A stretch of DNA of 64,000 nt, taken from assembly GCA_000621425.1 (NCBI GenBank), contig JHYJ01000009.1:1-64000 (forward strand), read 5' to 3'. This document shows positions 25,674-33,061 of this stretch, piece after piece; within the stretch, counting starts at the first letter, position 1, and every line of letters starts with the position of its first letter. The position numbers and the translations under genes were made by a program. A model generated the notes under the pieces. It ran no database searches and had not been told where the DNA came from. It saw nothing but the letters and a program-made list of their open reading frames with translations. Source of the stretch: Lachnospiraceae bacterium AB2028 (GTDB lineage Bacteria; Bacillota; Clostridia; Lachnospirales; Lachnospiraceae).

Positions 25674-25892
25674 ATGAAGAAGTATGTTTCGCTGGATAAG
25701 CGAAGTAAAAAAGCTCAGCGTGAGTACTATTCCGAGCGGAGACGCACCTGGGGAGAGCTGAATCCCGTAACACGGAGCGTGCCAAGCGGAAAGGCCTACA
25801 ACCGCAAGAAGGAAAAGCAGAGAATCGGCAGAGAGTTCAGGGATGGATTTGATGCCGGTTCTTTTTTTGAAAAAAATCTAATATTCGTATAG
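25674..25892 (+). CDS. Small basic conserved hypothetical protein
   Basis: The 72-residue protein follows GGAAGGGAG and is strongly basic in its first 60 residues (KRSKKAQREYY, WGELNPVTRSV, GKAYNRKKEKQR). The pattern of a short Lys/Arg-rich protein with a WGxxNPVTR segment recurs in Clostridia and has no assigned function. Nucleic-acid or ribosome binding is possible from charge alone. Confidence 0.65.
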   Translation: MKKYVSLDKRSKKAQREYYSERRRTWGELNPVTRSVPSGKAYNRKKEKQRIGREFRDGFDAGSFFEKNLIFV

Positions 25893-25934
25893 AATATAAC
25901 CTGCATGTAGCCGCTAAAGTGGCAGAGAGGGGAA

Positions 25935-26408
25935 ATGATGAAGAGGATATCAAAATACATTCTGATAATTGGTTTGTCACTGTCATGTCTGTTTATGTCG
26001 GCCTGCAGTAAATCGGGAAGAAGTGGGGACCAGCCGGAGGAAGTTGTTGAGCTTTTTAACAATGCCTGGGTCATGGAAAACTACATGAATGCCGTACAGG
26101 ATTATGACCATGTCATAAATGAGCAGGTTTATTTTGATTGGGGTGAACGCTCCATGGGGCCTACTGAATACAGATACAGGGGAATTGTTTATCTTACCGA
26201 TGAGGAAGCAGATAGGCTTTGGAATGCATATACCTGGGATGAGGCGGATGATGTGCAGTTCGAGTTCGGAAAGATGGAGACTGATTTTATAGGCGATGGT
26301 CCCTGGTATTCCAGCCAGGATTTCAATACGGACAACTATTCCACAGTCATTGTAAATTATACGGTCTTTGACGGTGAGAAACTGGTATTTGATTTCAGCC
26401 AGATGTGA
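25935..26408 (+). CDS. Small lipoprotein of unknown function
   Basis: The 157-residue protein starts at ATG 25935 (or the adjacent ATG 25938) after GAGAGGGG. It has a lipoprotein signal with lipobox MSAC at about residues 21-24. The mature part (ELFNNAWVMENYMNAVQDYDHVINEQVYFDW) is acidic with no recognised domain. It is probably membrane-anchored on the outer face. Confidence 0.65.
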   Translation: MMKRISKYILIIGLSLSCLFMSACSKSGRSGDQPEEVVELFNNAWVMENYMNAVQDYDHVINEQVYFDWGERSMGPTEYRYRGIVYLTDEEADRLWNAYTWDEADDVQFEFGKMETDFIGDGPWYSSQDFNTDNYSTVIVNYTVFDGEKLVFDFSQM

Positions 26409-26505
26409 TTTCGGTATAATCATATGAATTTTGTGTAACAAAAAATATTTGTCTGGTAGAGGACGTGTCGGTCAGCTCACATAAAAAAGAGGTTTTTAAA
26501 AATTT

Positions 26506-27033
26506 ATGATTTATTTTGTTAGGCACGGTGAGACCGTGTGGAATGTGGAAAATAAGATATGCGGTGCGACGGACAGCCCGCTGACGGAACTGGGACATAA
26601 GCAGGCTCTTGAAACGGCTGCAAAGATTAAGGAGCTGGGCATAAGCGCAGACATGATCCTATGTTCACCATTGTCCCGGGCAAAAGATACGGCAGTGCAT
26701 ATTTCTGAGGTCTGTGGGATTCCTTTGCGTGAGGAAATGCGTCTCATAGAGCAGAATTTTGGAAAATACGAATCCACGCCCAGGAACGGAGCGGAATTCT
26801 TAGAAGCAAAGAAGCAGTTCCTGAACCGTTATGAAGGCGGTGAGAGTATGTTCCGGCTGGCACAGCGTGTGTATAACCTACTGGATGAGCTTAAGGCAGA
26901 CGGCGGTGATTACATACTTGTAGCCCACAATGGGATTGCAAGGGTGGTGCAGTCATACTTTTATGAAATGACTAATGACGAGTATGCATCCTTTGGCATA
27001 AAAAATTGTGAGATCAGGGAATACCGTTTTTGA
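26506..27033 (+). CDS. Histidine phosphatase family protein
   Basis: The 175-residue protein has the catalytic RHG motif near its start (FVRHGETVW) and the second catalytic His in VAHNGIARV, with the acidic partner in RLIEQNFGKYE. It belongs to the phosphoglycerate mutase-like branch-1 family, which includes cofactor-independent phosphatases such as alpha-ribazole phosphatase. The substrate is uncertain, and no cobalamin genes are near. The site AGAGG lies upstream. Confidence 0.88.
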   Translation: MIYFVRHGETVWNVENKICGATDSPLTELGHKQALETAAKIKELGISADMILCSPLSRAKDTAVHISEVCGIPLREEMRLIEQNFGKYESTPRNGAEFLEAKKQFLNRYEGGESMFRLAQRVYNLLDELKADGGDYILVAHNGIARVVQSYFYEMTNDEYASFGIKNCEIREYRF

Positions 27034-27060
27034 GAAGAAAAAAGCCCCATAAAAGGGAGG

Positions 27061-27090
27061 ATGCCGGGAAGACTTTCGTCCACCCGGCAT
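27061..27090. other. Hairpin after the histidine phosphatase gene
   Basis: ATGCCGGG and CCCGGCAT form an 8-bp stem with a small inner GAC/GTC pairing. There is no T-run afterwards, so it is an RNA 3'-end or processing hairpin rather than a classic terminator. Apart from this and the remnant at 27279, nothing else is seen in 27034-27513. Confidence 0.5.
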
Positions 27091-27278
27091 GAATTATGAA
27101 AAAGTTTGTTATCGTCACTTGTTATTTTAGGAAACCGTTTTCCTATCTCTGATAGTTATATAATAAAAAACAAAAATGGAGAAAGAATGGTTAAAAATTA
27201 AACGTTTCAGCAACAAAATGTAAATAAATTATGAACTACCAAATTATGTAAACGAGATTTGTATTAAAGGAGATTTTT

Positions 27279-27488
27279 ACGAAAAAAACAGAGATAGTAT
27301 CAATAGTTTTATCAGCAATTGCGGTTATAATCGCGGCCTGCAGCCTGATCGTTAGCAGGCCGGCAGCCGTACCGGAGCCTGAACCGGTATCCGGGGATGA
27401 CGGCGATGTGCAGTATGTCTTGTATCTGGGAACAAATGATAAAGATACCAATGATATAAAAACTGCTAAGAAACTATGTGTTTCTTAG
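27279..27488 (+). pseudogene. Remnant of a membrane protein gene with lost start codon and lost 3' end
   Basis: A good ribosome binding site (AAAGGAG) is followed, where an ATG would be expected, by ACG, and then by a sensible protein. It has KKTEIVSIVLSAIAVIIAAC (a membrane or lipoprotein-like N-terminus), a proline/glutamate linker and YVLYLGTNDKDTND. The last motif is the start of a domain seen in Lachnospiraceae membrane proteins. After only 69 codons the frame ends inside an intrinsic terminator hairpin. Both ends therefore appear damaged: a one-base change in the start codon and loss of the 3' part. Confidence 0.6.
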
Positions 27489-27501
27489 CAGTTTTTGTTT
27501 T
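27458..27501. terminator. Strong bidirectional terminator
   Basis: A perfect 16-bp stem (AAAAACTGCTAAGAAA with its complement) and a 7-base loop are flanked by A-rich and T-rich tails. It serves the cyclophilin gene on the minus strand and the truncated gene on the plus strand. Confidence 0.9.
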
Positions 27502-27513
27502 ATCTCTCAGAAA

Positions 27514-28044
27514 TTATCTTTCAGGAAGTTTTTCAGGTTCGGGATATTCCACACCGAAAGTTTCTGCGGTGATGGATTTGATGCGCTGGTCTTCCAAAGG
27601 CCTGTCGCTGTAATCTGTACGGACATCAGCGATCTTATTTACTACATCCAGACCTTCGATTACCTTTCCGAATGCTGCATAATCGCCGTCCAGATGGGGT
27701 GATGTCTGATGCATTATGAAGAACTGGCTTCCTGCGGAGTCAGGGATCATGGTGCGGGCCATTGAAAGGACTCCGGGAGTGTGCTTAAGGTCATTCTTGA
27801 AACCGTTTGATGAAAACTCACCCTTGATGGAATAACCGGGGCCGCCTGTACCGTTGCCCTTGGGATCTCCGCCCTGGAGCATGAAGCCCTTTATAACACG
27901 GTGAAAAATAACTCCGTTATAGAAACCTTTGTTTATGAGGCTTAAAAAGTTGTTGACGGTATTGGGAGCTATCTCGGGATAAAGCTCAGCCTTCATTACG
28001 CTGCTGTCTTCCATAGTGATCGTTATTATAGGATTTTGTGCCAT
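27514..28044 (-). CDS. Cyclophilin-type peptidyl-prolyl cis-trans isomerase
   Basis: The 176-residue protein starts at 28044, 6 bases after GGAGGT; the frame remains open upstream through a structured leader, but no site supports an earlier start. Cyclophilin signatures are present: FHRVIKGFMLQGGDP, GPGYSIKGEF, SMARTMIPDSAGSQFFI and FGKVIEGLDVV. It has no signal peptide and should be a cytoplasmic folding helper. The leader contains several strong hairpins that may affect its expression. Confidence 0.93.
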   Translation of the reverse strand: MAQNPIITITMEDSSVMKAELYPEIAPNTVNNFLSLINKGFYNGVIFHRVIKGFMLQGGDPKGNGTGGPGYSIKGEFSSNGFKNDLKHTPGVLSMARTMIPDSAGSQFFIMHQTSPHLDGDYAAFGKVIEGLDVVNKIADVRTDYSDRPLEDQRIKSITAETFGVEYPEPEKLPER

Positions 28045-28059
28045 TTTTATACCTCCATG

Positions 28060-28177
28060 CCGAGCACTTTGTGCGAGGCACGCACGGCGAATGTTGATTC
28101 GCCGTTGCGATCGGGCGATTTGGGCTCGGTACAAATCGCTGGTGAAAAAATCGACTCTTTCAGAGCGATTTTTTCAC
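28060..28177 (-). other. Highly structured leader of the cyclophilin gene
   Basis: Four stems are visible: CCGAGC 28060-28065 with 28124-28129; ACGGCGAAT 28084-28092 with 28097-28105 (9 bp, 4-base loop); GCGATTTG 28115-28122 with 28132-28139; and GTGAAAAAATCG 28142-28153 with 28166-28177 (12 bp). The first and third interlock and cannot both form as simple stems. A second AGGAGG lies upstream of the block at 28190-28195. It could be an RNA regulatory structure or an inserted palindromic element. Confidence 0.55.
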
Positions 28178-28292
28178 ACTATTTCCTCCTGTTCGATTAG
28201 GAACTGTTTTTTATCGACGACTTATTGTAACATAATTTGCATAGTTTCGCACGGTCCTGGCAAGAGCAGATGATTAAAGATGTATTGCCGCT

Positions 28293-29129
28293 GTGTCTGT
28301 TAGTCAGAATATAATGCATGGTATATTGAGGATCCTTCCATTGAAAGAAAAAATATACACAACATTAATAAATGGGAAAAGCAGCGAACTCTGGATATCG
28401 GATGAGCCGGAGTTCATAAAGGAATGTATAGAACGACGTATTCCTATTATTGAATATACCAATGCTGATTGTGACCGTGGGAATGAAGGCTCTTCAGATG
28501 CACACCGTGATGTTTCAGATAGTTTTCTTACTCCCTGGGCTGCGGATTCTGTTGATGCGGTAAAGAGTGATACTGAATATATGGAAAAGGTCATCCATCG
28601 TTTTGCCGGTATTCCGTTAGTGGTAGCGGAAACAGATATGCTTATAATTCGAGAGCTGTGTGAAAGTGACGCTGAGGATGTAGAACGGATATTTTCCGAA
28701 GGCAGTGCATCCGGATACATAGGCATATGGTCAGGTGATGTAGATGACAGGAGAGAGACGCTAAGGAATTATTGCAGTCTCCATTATGATCTGTATGGCT
28801 ATGGGTATTACGGGGTAGAAATAAAAGGGGATAATGCCGTTGCCGGCATAGTCGGATTCAGGGAATATGATGCCGGATCTGTGGAAAAAGATAAAACAGT
28901 TTTTGTCATTAAGGGGAATGATTCGGATGAAATATCCCTTGAGCTTGGTTATGTCATGGAAAAAAAGTACCGTAGGAAAGGTTATTGTGTATCAGCCTGC
29001 CTGGAGCTGATAAAAAAAATACCCGGGAATATTTTTATCGTGGTGGATAAAAACAATACCCCGGGACTGAGAGCTGCTGAGAGAATTTACAGTCAGACAG
29101 ATATTTTTAAAAGTGATTCGAGTGCATGA
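28293..29129 (+). CDS. GNAT family N-acetyltransferase with N-terminal extension
   Basis: The frame from GTG 28293 gives 278 residues; ATG 28314 is an equally likely start because neither has a clear binding site. The first ~115 residues (ISDEPEFIKECIERRIPIIEY) are an unassigned module. A GNAT domain follows, with IIRELCESDAEDVERIF, GYVMEKKYRRKGYCVSACL (CoA loop) and VVDKNNTPGLRAAER. The 3' end overlaps the convergent mecA gene by 37 bp. The substrate is unknown. Confidence 0.8.
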   Translation: MSVSQNIMHGILRILPLKEKIYTTLINGKSSELWISDEPEFIKECIERRIPIIEYTNADCDRGNEGSSDAHRDVSDSFLTPWAADSVDAVKSDTEYMEKVIHRFAGIPLVVAETDMLIIRELCESDAEDVERIFSEGSASGYIGIWSGDVDDRRETLRNYCSLHYDLYGYGYYGVEIKGDNAVAGIVGFREYDAGSVEKDKTVFVIKGNDSDEISLELGYVMEKKYRRKGYCVSACLELIKKIPGNIFIVVDKNNTPGLRAAERIYSQTDIFKSDSSA

Positions 29130-29950
29130 TCCTTTATCATCATGATAAAGTGTTCGTCTATGTAAGCCTCGCACATTCCGGATAAGAATGTGCCGCTACA
29201 GAAGTCTGATATTACCGAACATACGCGCTGATAGTCCTTGACGCTAAGGCTTTCAGGCTGCACTACCAGGCAGTACATATCCTTGGCAGGACTGCAGTAA
29301 AGGGTATTGCGTCCGCATGGTCTGCCTGCAACAGCGGCTGCGGCCTGCATCACATCATTTAATGACGCAAAGCAGAAGAAACGGTAATTTTTATTGTTTT
29401 CTACTGAACCGGAAGAAATGGGAATTGCGCCATTCTTAGTCCTGCTTACTGTAGCGTTTCCGGAAGACTTTCCGTTTCCTGAAAACATTTCGCGGAAAAG
29501 ATCGTGGATTGAATTCATGACCGGATTGATGGAGTCGGAAACATTTCCGGTTGATGCTATGGAAAGCGTGAAAGGATCTCCGTCATCGCTCTTTTTAACG
29601 CGTCCGCTTATCTCTATAGTATTTTCCCTAAGATCGTCATCATCCTCCAGATCATCATCTTCCTCCAGAAATGAATCGGAATGGATATTATCTGCAGAGT
29701 TCCTTCCGGAAACCTTGGTTATGACTAAAACTATGATGCCGGACTGCATGGGAACAACCTCTATCATAAGGGGCTTGTCGTCGGCTTCAAAGCCGAACTC
29801 ACAGCTTGCCTGCTGCATCATATCCCGCAGCAGACCATTAGCCTGGGCGCTTCCAAAGGTGAGCTCGCTGAAATTGATCTTGCGGGCATCTAAATCCTCT
29901 TTGGTAAGTATGCACTTGATCTGATCATCACTGATCTTCTCAATCCTCAT
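29093..29950 (-). CDS. mecA: Adaptor protein MecA
   Basis: MecA delivers substrates to the ClpCP protease. The 285-residue protein has the standard N-terminal domain (MRIEKISDDQIKCILTKEDLDARKI and GLLRDMM), an acidic variable linker (EEDDDLEDDDDLREN) and the C-terminal Clp-binding domain (RFFCFASLNDVMQAA and AYIDEHFIMMI). GAAGGA precedes the start. It is a single gene facing the GNAT gene and overlapping it at the 3' end. Confidence 0.92.
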   Translation of the reverse strand: MRIEKISDDQIKCILTKEDLDARKINFSELTFGSAQANGLLRDMMQQASCEFGFEADDKPLMIEVVPMQSGIIVLVITKVSGRNSADNIHSDSFLEEDDDLEDDDDLRENTIEISGRVKKSDDGDPFTLSIASTGNVSDSINPVMNSIHDLFREMFSGNGKSSGNATVSRTKNGAIPISSGSVENNKNYRFFCFASLNDVMQAAAAVAGRPCGRNTLYCSPAKDMYCLVVQPESLSVKDYQRVCSVISDFCSGTFLSGMCEAYIDEHFIMMIKDHALESLLKISV

Positions 29951-30067
29951 GATACACAGTCCTTCTTTGAATAATCACAAATCCTGCTAATTATAACACA
30001 CGGTTATATCGCTGTTTTCTACTGTAAGTATAAGGAATTATGCGGTAATAGTCAACTTTTAAGGCTC

Positions 30068-30511
30068 TTATTCGGGCGCACTGTTTTTTAATAGTTTATA
30101 CAGTATCCTGTACAGTTCGGCAGATTCCTCCTGGGTCAGAGTGACACTGCACTTCATTCCTTCAGGTACTGCCAGTGCATCATCCCGCATTGCCATTCCT
30201 TCTTCTGTCAGTGTGACGAAAAGTACTCTTTCGTCCTCTTTGGACCTGCTCCTTGTGATGAGATTCTTTTTCTCAAGCTTTTTCAGCAGCGGAGTCAGGG
30301 TGCCGGAATCAAGGTAGAGATATTCGCCCAGCTCACTGACGGAAATCCTGCCGTGCTCCCACAGAACCATCATGGTAATATACTGGGTGTAGGTGAGGTC
30401 CAGCTTGTCCAGGAAGGGCTTATACCTTCGGGTGATCTCTCTTGAAGCGGCATACAGCGGAAAACAAAGCTGATTGCATAATTTCAGGGAATCATATTTT
30501 TTATCGCTCAT
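30068..30511 (-). CDS. MarR family regulator of OhrR type
   Basis: The start is taken at ATG 30511, just after the thioredoxin stop; a TTG at 30541 would overlap that gene. The 147-residue protein has the OhrR-like N-terminus with a reactive-type Cys (LCNQLCFPLYAASREI). A winged helix follows (SVSELGEYLYLDSGTLTPLLKKLEKKNLITR) with the basic wing RSKEDERVLFVTLT. OhrR repressors release DNA when this Cys is oxidised by organic peroxides. It is the last gene of a thioredoxin operon whose promoter carries an OhrR-box-like site. Confidence 0.88.
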   Translation of the reverse strand: MSDKKYDSLKLCNQLCFPLYAASREITRRYKPFLDKLDLTYTQYITMMVLWEHGRISVSELGEYLYLDSGTLTPLLKKLEKKNLITRSRSKEDERVLFVTLTEEGMAMRDDALAVPEGMKCSVTLTQEESAELYRILYKLLKNSAPE

Positions 30512-30524
30512 ATCATTCACGCTT

Positions 30525-30836
30525 TTATTTGTACTGTTCAACCAGCTCGGTGATCTTGTCTGCGGGAACGAAACCGATATTTGAACCTGCTACGGCGCCA
30601 TCTTTGATAAAGAAGACAGCAGGTACGCTCATTATGTTGAACTCCTCTGCAAGCTTGGGGCTTTCATCCACATCCACATTGTAGAATTCAACGCTGCCTT
30701 CGTATTTCCCTGATACCTGCTCAAGTACGGGAGCAAGCATACGGCAGGGGCCGCACCATGTAGCTGAGAAATCGATGACCTTGAGTCCTGACTTGTCCAT
30801 TGCTGCGTAATCTTTTTCTGAAATCTTTTTAACCAT
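30525..30836 (-). CDS. trxA: Thioredoxin
   Basis: The 103-residue protein has the WCGPC active site (FSATWCGPCRM) and the cis-proline loop (SVPAVFFIKDG). The start is ATG 30836, 8 bases after AGGAGG; an ATG six bases earlier would be too close to that site. It lies between the thioredoxin reductase-like gene and the OhrR-like regulator and is cotranscribed. It should reduce disulfides in the cytoplasm with the neighbouring reductase. Confidence 0.95.
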   Translation of the reverse strand: MVKKISEKDYAAMDKSGLKVIDFSATWCGPCRMLAPVLEQVSGKYEGSVEFYNVDVDESPKLAEEFNIMSVPAVFFIKDGAVAGSNIGFVPADKITELVEQYK

Positions 30837-30916
30837 GATCATTTCCTCCTGTTGTAAATTTGATTTTTTAATTGAAACTGCTGTTTACTAAAATTCTGTG
30901 GCGCGTAGAGTTTAAC

Positions 30917-31780
30917 TTACTTCCCGGACAGAAAGCTTACTGCCGACAGTGCTGCCACATTTCCTTCACCGGCGGCCTTTGCATACTGATAAGGTGTGCC
31001 GGTTATATCTCCACAGGCAAAGAGTCCTGCAAGATTTGTTGCCATTTTTCTGTCTGTGACCACATGTCCGTCCTTTATCTCAAGGCCGGGCACTAAGTCT
31101 GTAGGTGCAATGTTTTCCCTTAATATAAAGATGCCGTTAGCTTCTGCGGTTTCGCCGTTATCATACTTAAGTGCCATCAGGCCGCCTTCAGCCTTTTCAA
31201 TGGCTGTGGGCTTAACCCCTGTGATAAGCTCTGTTCCGGCAGGCGCTGTGTCGCATCCGTCATATACGGGAAGGTAATAAACCTTATCTGCAATCTCAGC
31301 AAGGAAAGCTGCTTCCGTTTCTTCCTTTGCGCTGTAGCCTACGACTATGGCACTTTTCCCCCTATACAAAGAGGCATCGCATGTAGCACAGTAGCTTACG
31401 CCACGGCCCAGGTTTTCTTTCTCGCCGGGGAAGGGCTTTTCGGCAGATACACCGGTTGCCAGTATGACGGTGCTTGCTTCGTAGTTTTCCGCATGTCCCT
31501 GGATGGCGAAAAAGTCACCCATTGCGTAAATGGCAGCAGCCCTGTCTGTAGTAATGGATATGTCCATTGCCTTTAAGTGTCCGGCGAAAGCAGATCTCAT
31601 ATCACTACCGCTTACATTCGGTAAACCCAGATAATTCTTTATTTCGTGGGCAGAATCTATTTTGGTGCTTAATTCTTCATTGCCCAGAAGAAGTATGTTT
31701 TTATTCCTGAGCTTTGCGGTGATCGCTGCTTCAAGTCCCGCAGGGCCGGTGCCGATTATTGCTATGTCGTATCTTTCCAT
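30917..31780 (-). CDS. Thioredoxin reductase-like FAD-dependent oxidoreductase
   Basis: The 287-residue protein has an FAD-binding GTGPAG near residue 11, the redox-active SYCATCDA pair (CATC), a second nucleotide-binding site in altered form (VVGYSAKEETEAA instead of GGGxSA), and C-terminal FACGDITG. Total length and the CATC motif fit TrxB-like proteins. The weakened NAD(P)H glycine motif suggests that the electron donor may be ferredoxin or a different nucleotide, as in some clostridial ferredoxin-dependent flavin thioredoxin reductases. It is first in the trx operon. CGGGAG precedes the start. Confidence 0.88.
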   Translation of the reverse strand: MERYDIAIIGTGPAGLEAAITAKLRNKNILLLGNEELSTKIDSAHEIKNYLGLPNVSGSDMRSAFAGHLKAMDISITTDRAAAIYAMGDFFAIQGHAENYEASTVILATGVSAEKPFPGEKENLGRGVSYCATCDASLYRGKSAIVVGYSAKEETEAAFLAEIADKVYYLPVYDGCDTAPAGTELITGVKPTAIEKAEGGLMALKYDNGETAEANGIFILRENIAPTDLVPGLEIKDGHVVTDRKMATNLAGLFACGDITGTPYQYAKAAGEGNVAALSAVSFLSGK

Positions 31781-31876
31781 AATTCAGTCTCCCGTGTAAT
31801 TTCTGTTAAGCTGTTAATTGCAGTTAAAATATTATCGTGCTGTTGTTACAGCGGGGATTAATTTGCTTACAAATAG

Positions 31877-31905
31877 ATTTTACACAATTTAATTTTATAT
31901 GTCAA
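31877..31905 (-). promoter_or_regulatory. Promoter of the thioredoxin operon
   Basis: On the minus strand TTGACA and TAAAAT are separated by exactly 17 bp, about 95 bp before the reductase start. An OhrR-box-like palindrome fills almost the whole spacer. Confidence 0.85.
31883..31897. promoter_or_regulatory. OhrR-box-like operator
   Basis: CACAATTTAATTTTA matches 13 of 15 positions of the core OhrR palindrome TACAATTTAATTGTA. It lies between the -10 and -35 boxes of the operon that encodes the OhrR-like protein, so autoregulation by organic peroxide is the natural inference. Confidence 0.6.
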
Positions 31906-32045
31906 GCACAAAAGCGGTTTTGTTTGCTCAGGTTTTTCAGCCGGAGGCATAAAATATTTTTCTGATGCGTAATCATTTGATAAAATATGGACAGTATTAT
32001 TGCAACTACTAAAACATATATAAATTTAACGAGGAGGAGATCAAA

Positions 32046-32390
32046 ATGCCTTTTATTGATTCAAAAGTAAGTGTAAAAGTAACACCGGAGCAGAAGACAG
32101 AGTTAAAGCAGCGTTTAGGACAGGCCATTGCCCTGATTCCCGGAAAGAGTGAATCCTGGCTTATGGTGAATATAGCTGATGAGCAGAGCATGTACTTCAG
32201 GGGTGACGACTCGGAACCTATCGCTTTTGTTCAGGTGAATATCTACGGTGGTGAAAACGATGCTGCATTCCGGAAGATGACGGCAGAGCTTACGAAGATC
32301 TATGGAGATGTGCTGGGTGTAGCGCCTGACCATATGTATATCAAATATGCAGCGTCCATGGACTGGGGCTGGAACGGCAGCAATTTCTAA
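32046..32390 (+). CDS. MIF-like tautomerase family protein
   Basis: The 114-residue protein follows GAGGAGGAG. It begins MPFIDSKV, so the catalytic Pro that is exposed after Met removal is present. Motifs of the macrophage-migration-inhibitory-factor family follow (LGQAIALIPGKSESWLMVNI, and a C-terminal DWGWNGSNF like the human WGWNGSTF). It is probably a trimeric phenylpyruvate/dopachrome-type tautomerase. The natural substrate is unknown. It is a single gene with its own terminator. Confidence 0.92.
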   Translation: MPFIDSKVSVKVTPEQKTELKQRLGQAIALIPGKSESWLMVNIADEQSMYFRGDDSEPIAFVQVNIYGGENDAAFRKMTAELTKIYGDVLGVAPDHMYIKYAASMDWGWNGSNF

Positions 32391-32433
32391 GAAGATTCTT
32401 ATAAAGCAGGGCCTTGATGACGCTTTAACCTGA

Positions 32434-32468
32434 AAGCAGGGGCGTATATCCGGCCCCTGCTTGATTTT
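32434..32468 (+). terminator. Intrinsic terminator after the tautomerase gene
   Basis: AAGCAGGGGC and GCCCCTGCTT form a perfect 10-bp stem with a 9-base loop, followed by GATTTT. Confidence 0.8.
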
Positions 32469-33061
32469 GAGGCTGAATTCTGTTATAATGCTACGCGTAA
32501 GATGAGTGCGGAAATATGCGTGCCGGGAAGGAGCGTTGATCTGCCGGAGTTTATTTAAAACTTCTATTACATCTGAGTCCCCTTCGGGACTGTCTTACAG
32601 GTATTTATACCTGATCGGTGATCTTTATTTCTATAAGAATTGATTTCAAGTTGGTTTCAAGTGAGTTCACTTTTTTCTGAAATTATTCTGGAATATTGAA
32701 TCCTGAAGTAGCACAAATAATACAAAATAATACACTTAATACATTCTTAAACTTTTTATTTGGCACTTCGCACTTCTTACATTTCCACAGACCGCAGCAA
32801 TAGCTGCCTGACACCGCTGCATGGGATATTTCACGGATATCTACTTTTGGAGATGCGGGGTGGTATTTTCGGATAAAACTGTTCATGTACATCTGCGGCA
32901 GGACCTTCTCAGACAAAATGCCGTGATAAATGCTGTCCGAAGATTTTAGGTGACTATAACGCTGCGGTCTGTTATACTATAGTGGTGTTATGTAAAGTGG
33001 TGGGGTATCGCCTTGGAACATTATTGTTAATTTATAAGGGCGGTGCATAAGGTAAAACACA
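32469..33061. other. Long intergenic region without a convincing gene
   Basis: The region holds no supported gene. A 77-codon minus-strand frame (32683-32916) has a CCGLWKCKKC cluster but no binding site. The plus strand has TATAAT near 32484. The start of the region is G/C-rich and the middle is A/T-rich. It ends with the promoter for the next gene. Confidence 0.5.
32950..32978 (+). promoter_or_regulatory. Promoter of the GH18 gene
   Basis: GTGACT and TATACT are spaced by 17 bp, about 80 bp before the start codon. Confidence 0.6.

Noticed and set aside
28173-28196. Tiny leader peptide (GTG AAA AAA TCG CTC TGA) after AGGAGG on the minus strand
   Set aside because: Five codons starting at GTG inside a hairpin arm; no codon bias pointing to attenuation.
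32683-32916. 77-codon minus-strand frame with CCGLWKCKKC
   Set aside because: The cysteine cluster is suggestive, but there is no binding site or recognised family, and the end reads like A/T-rich non-coding DNA.
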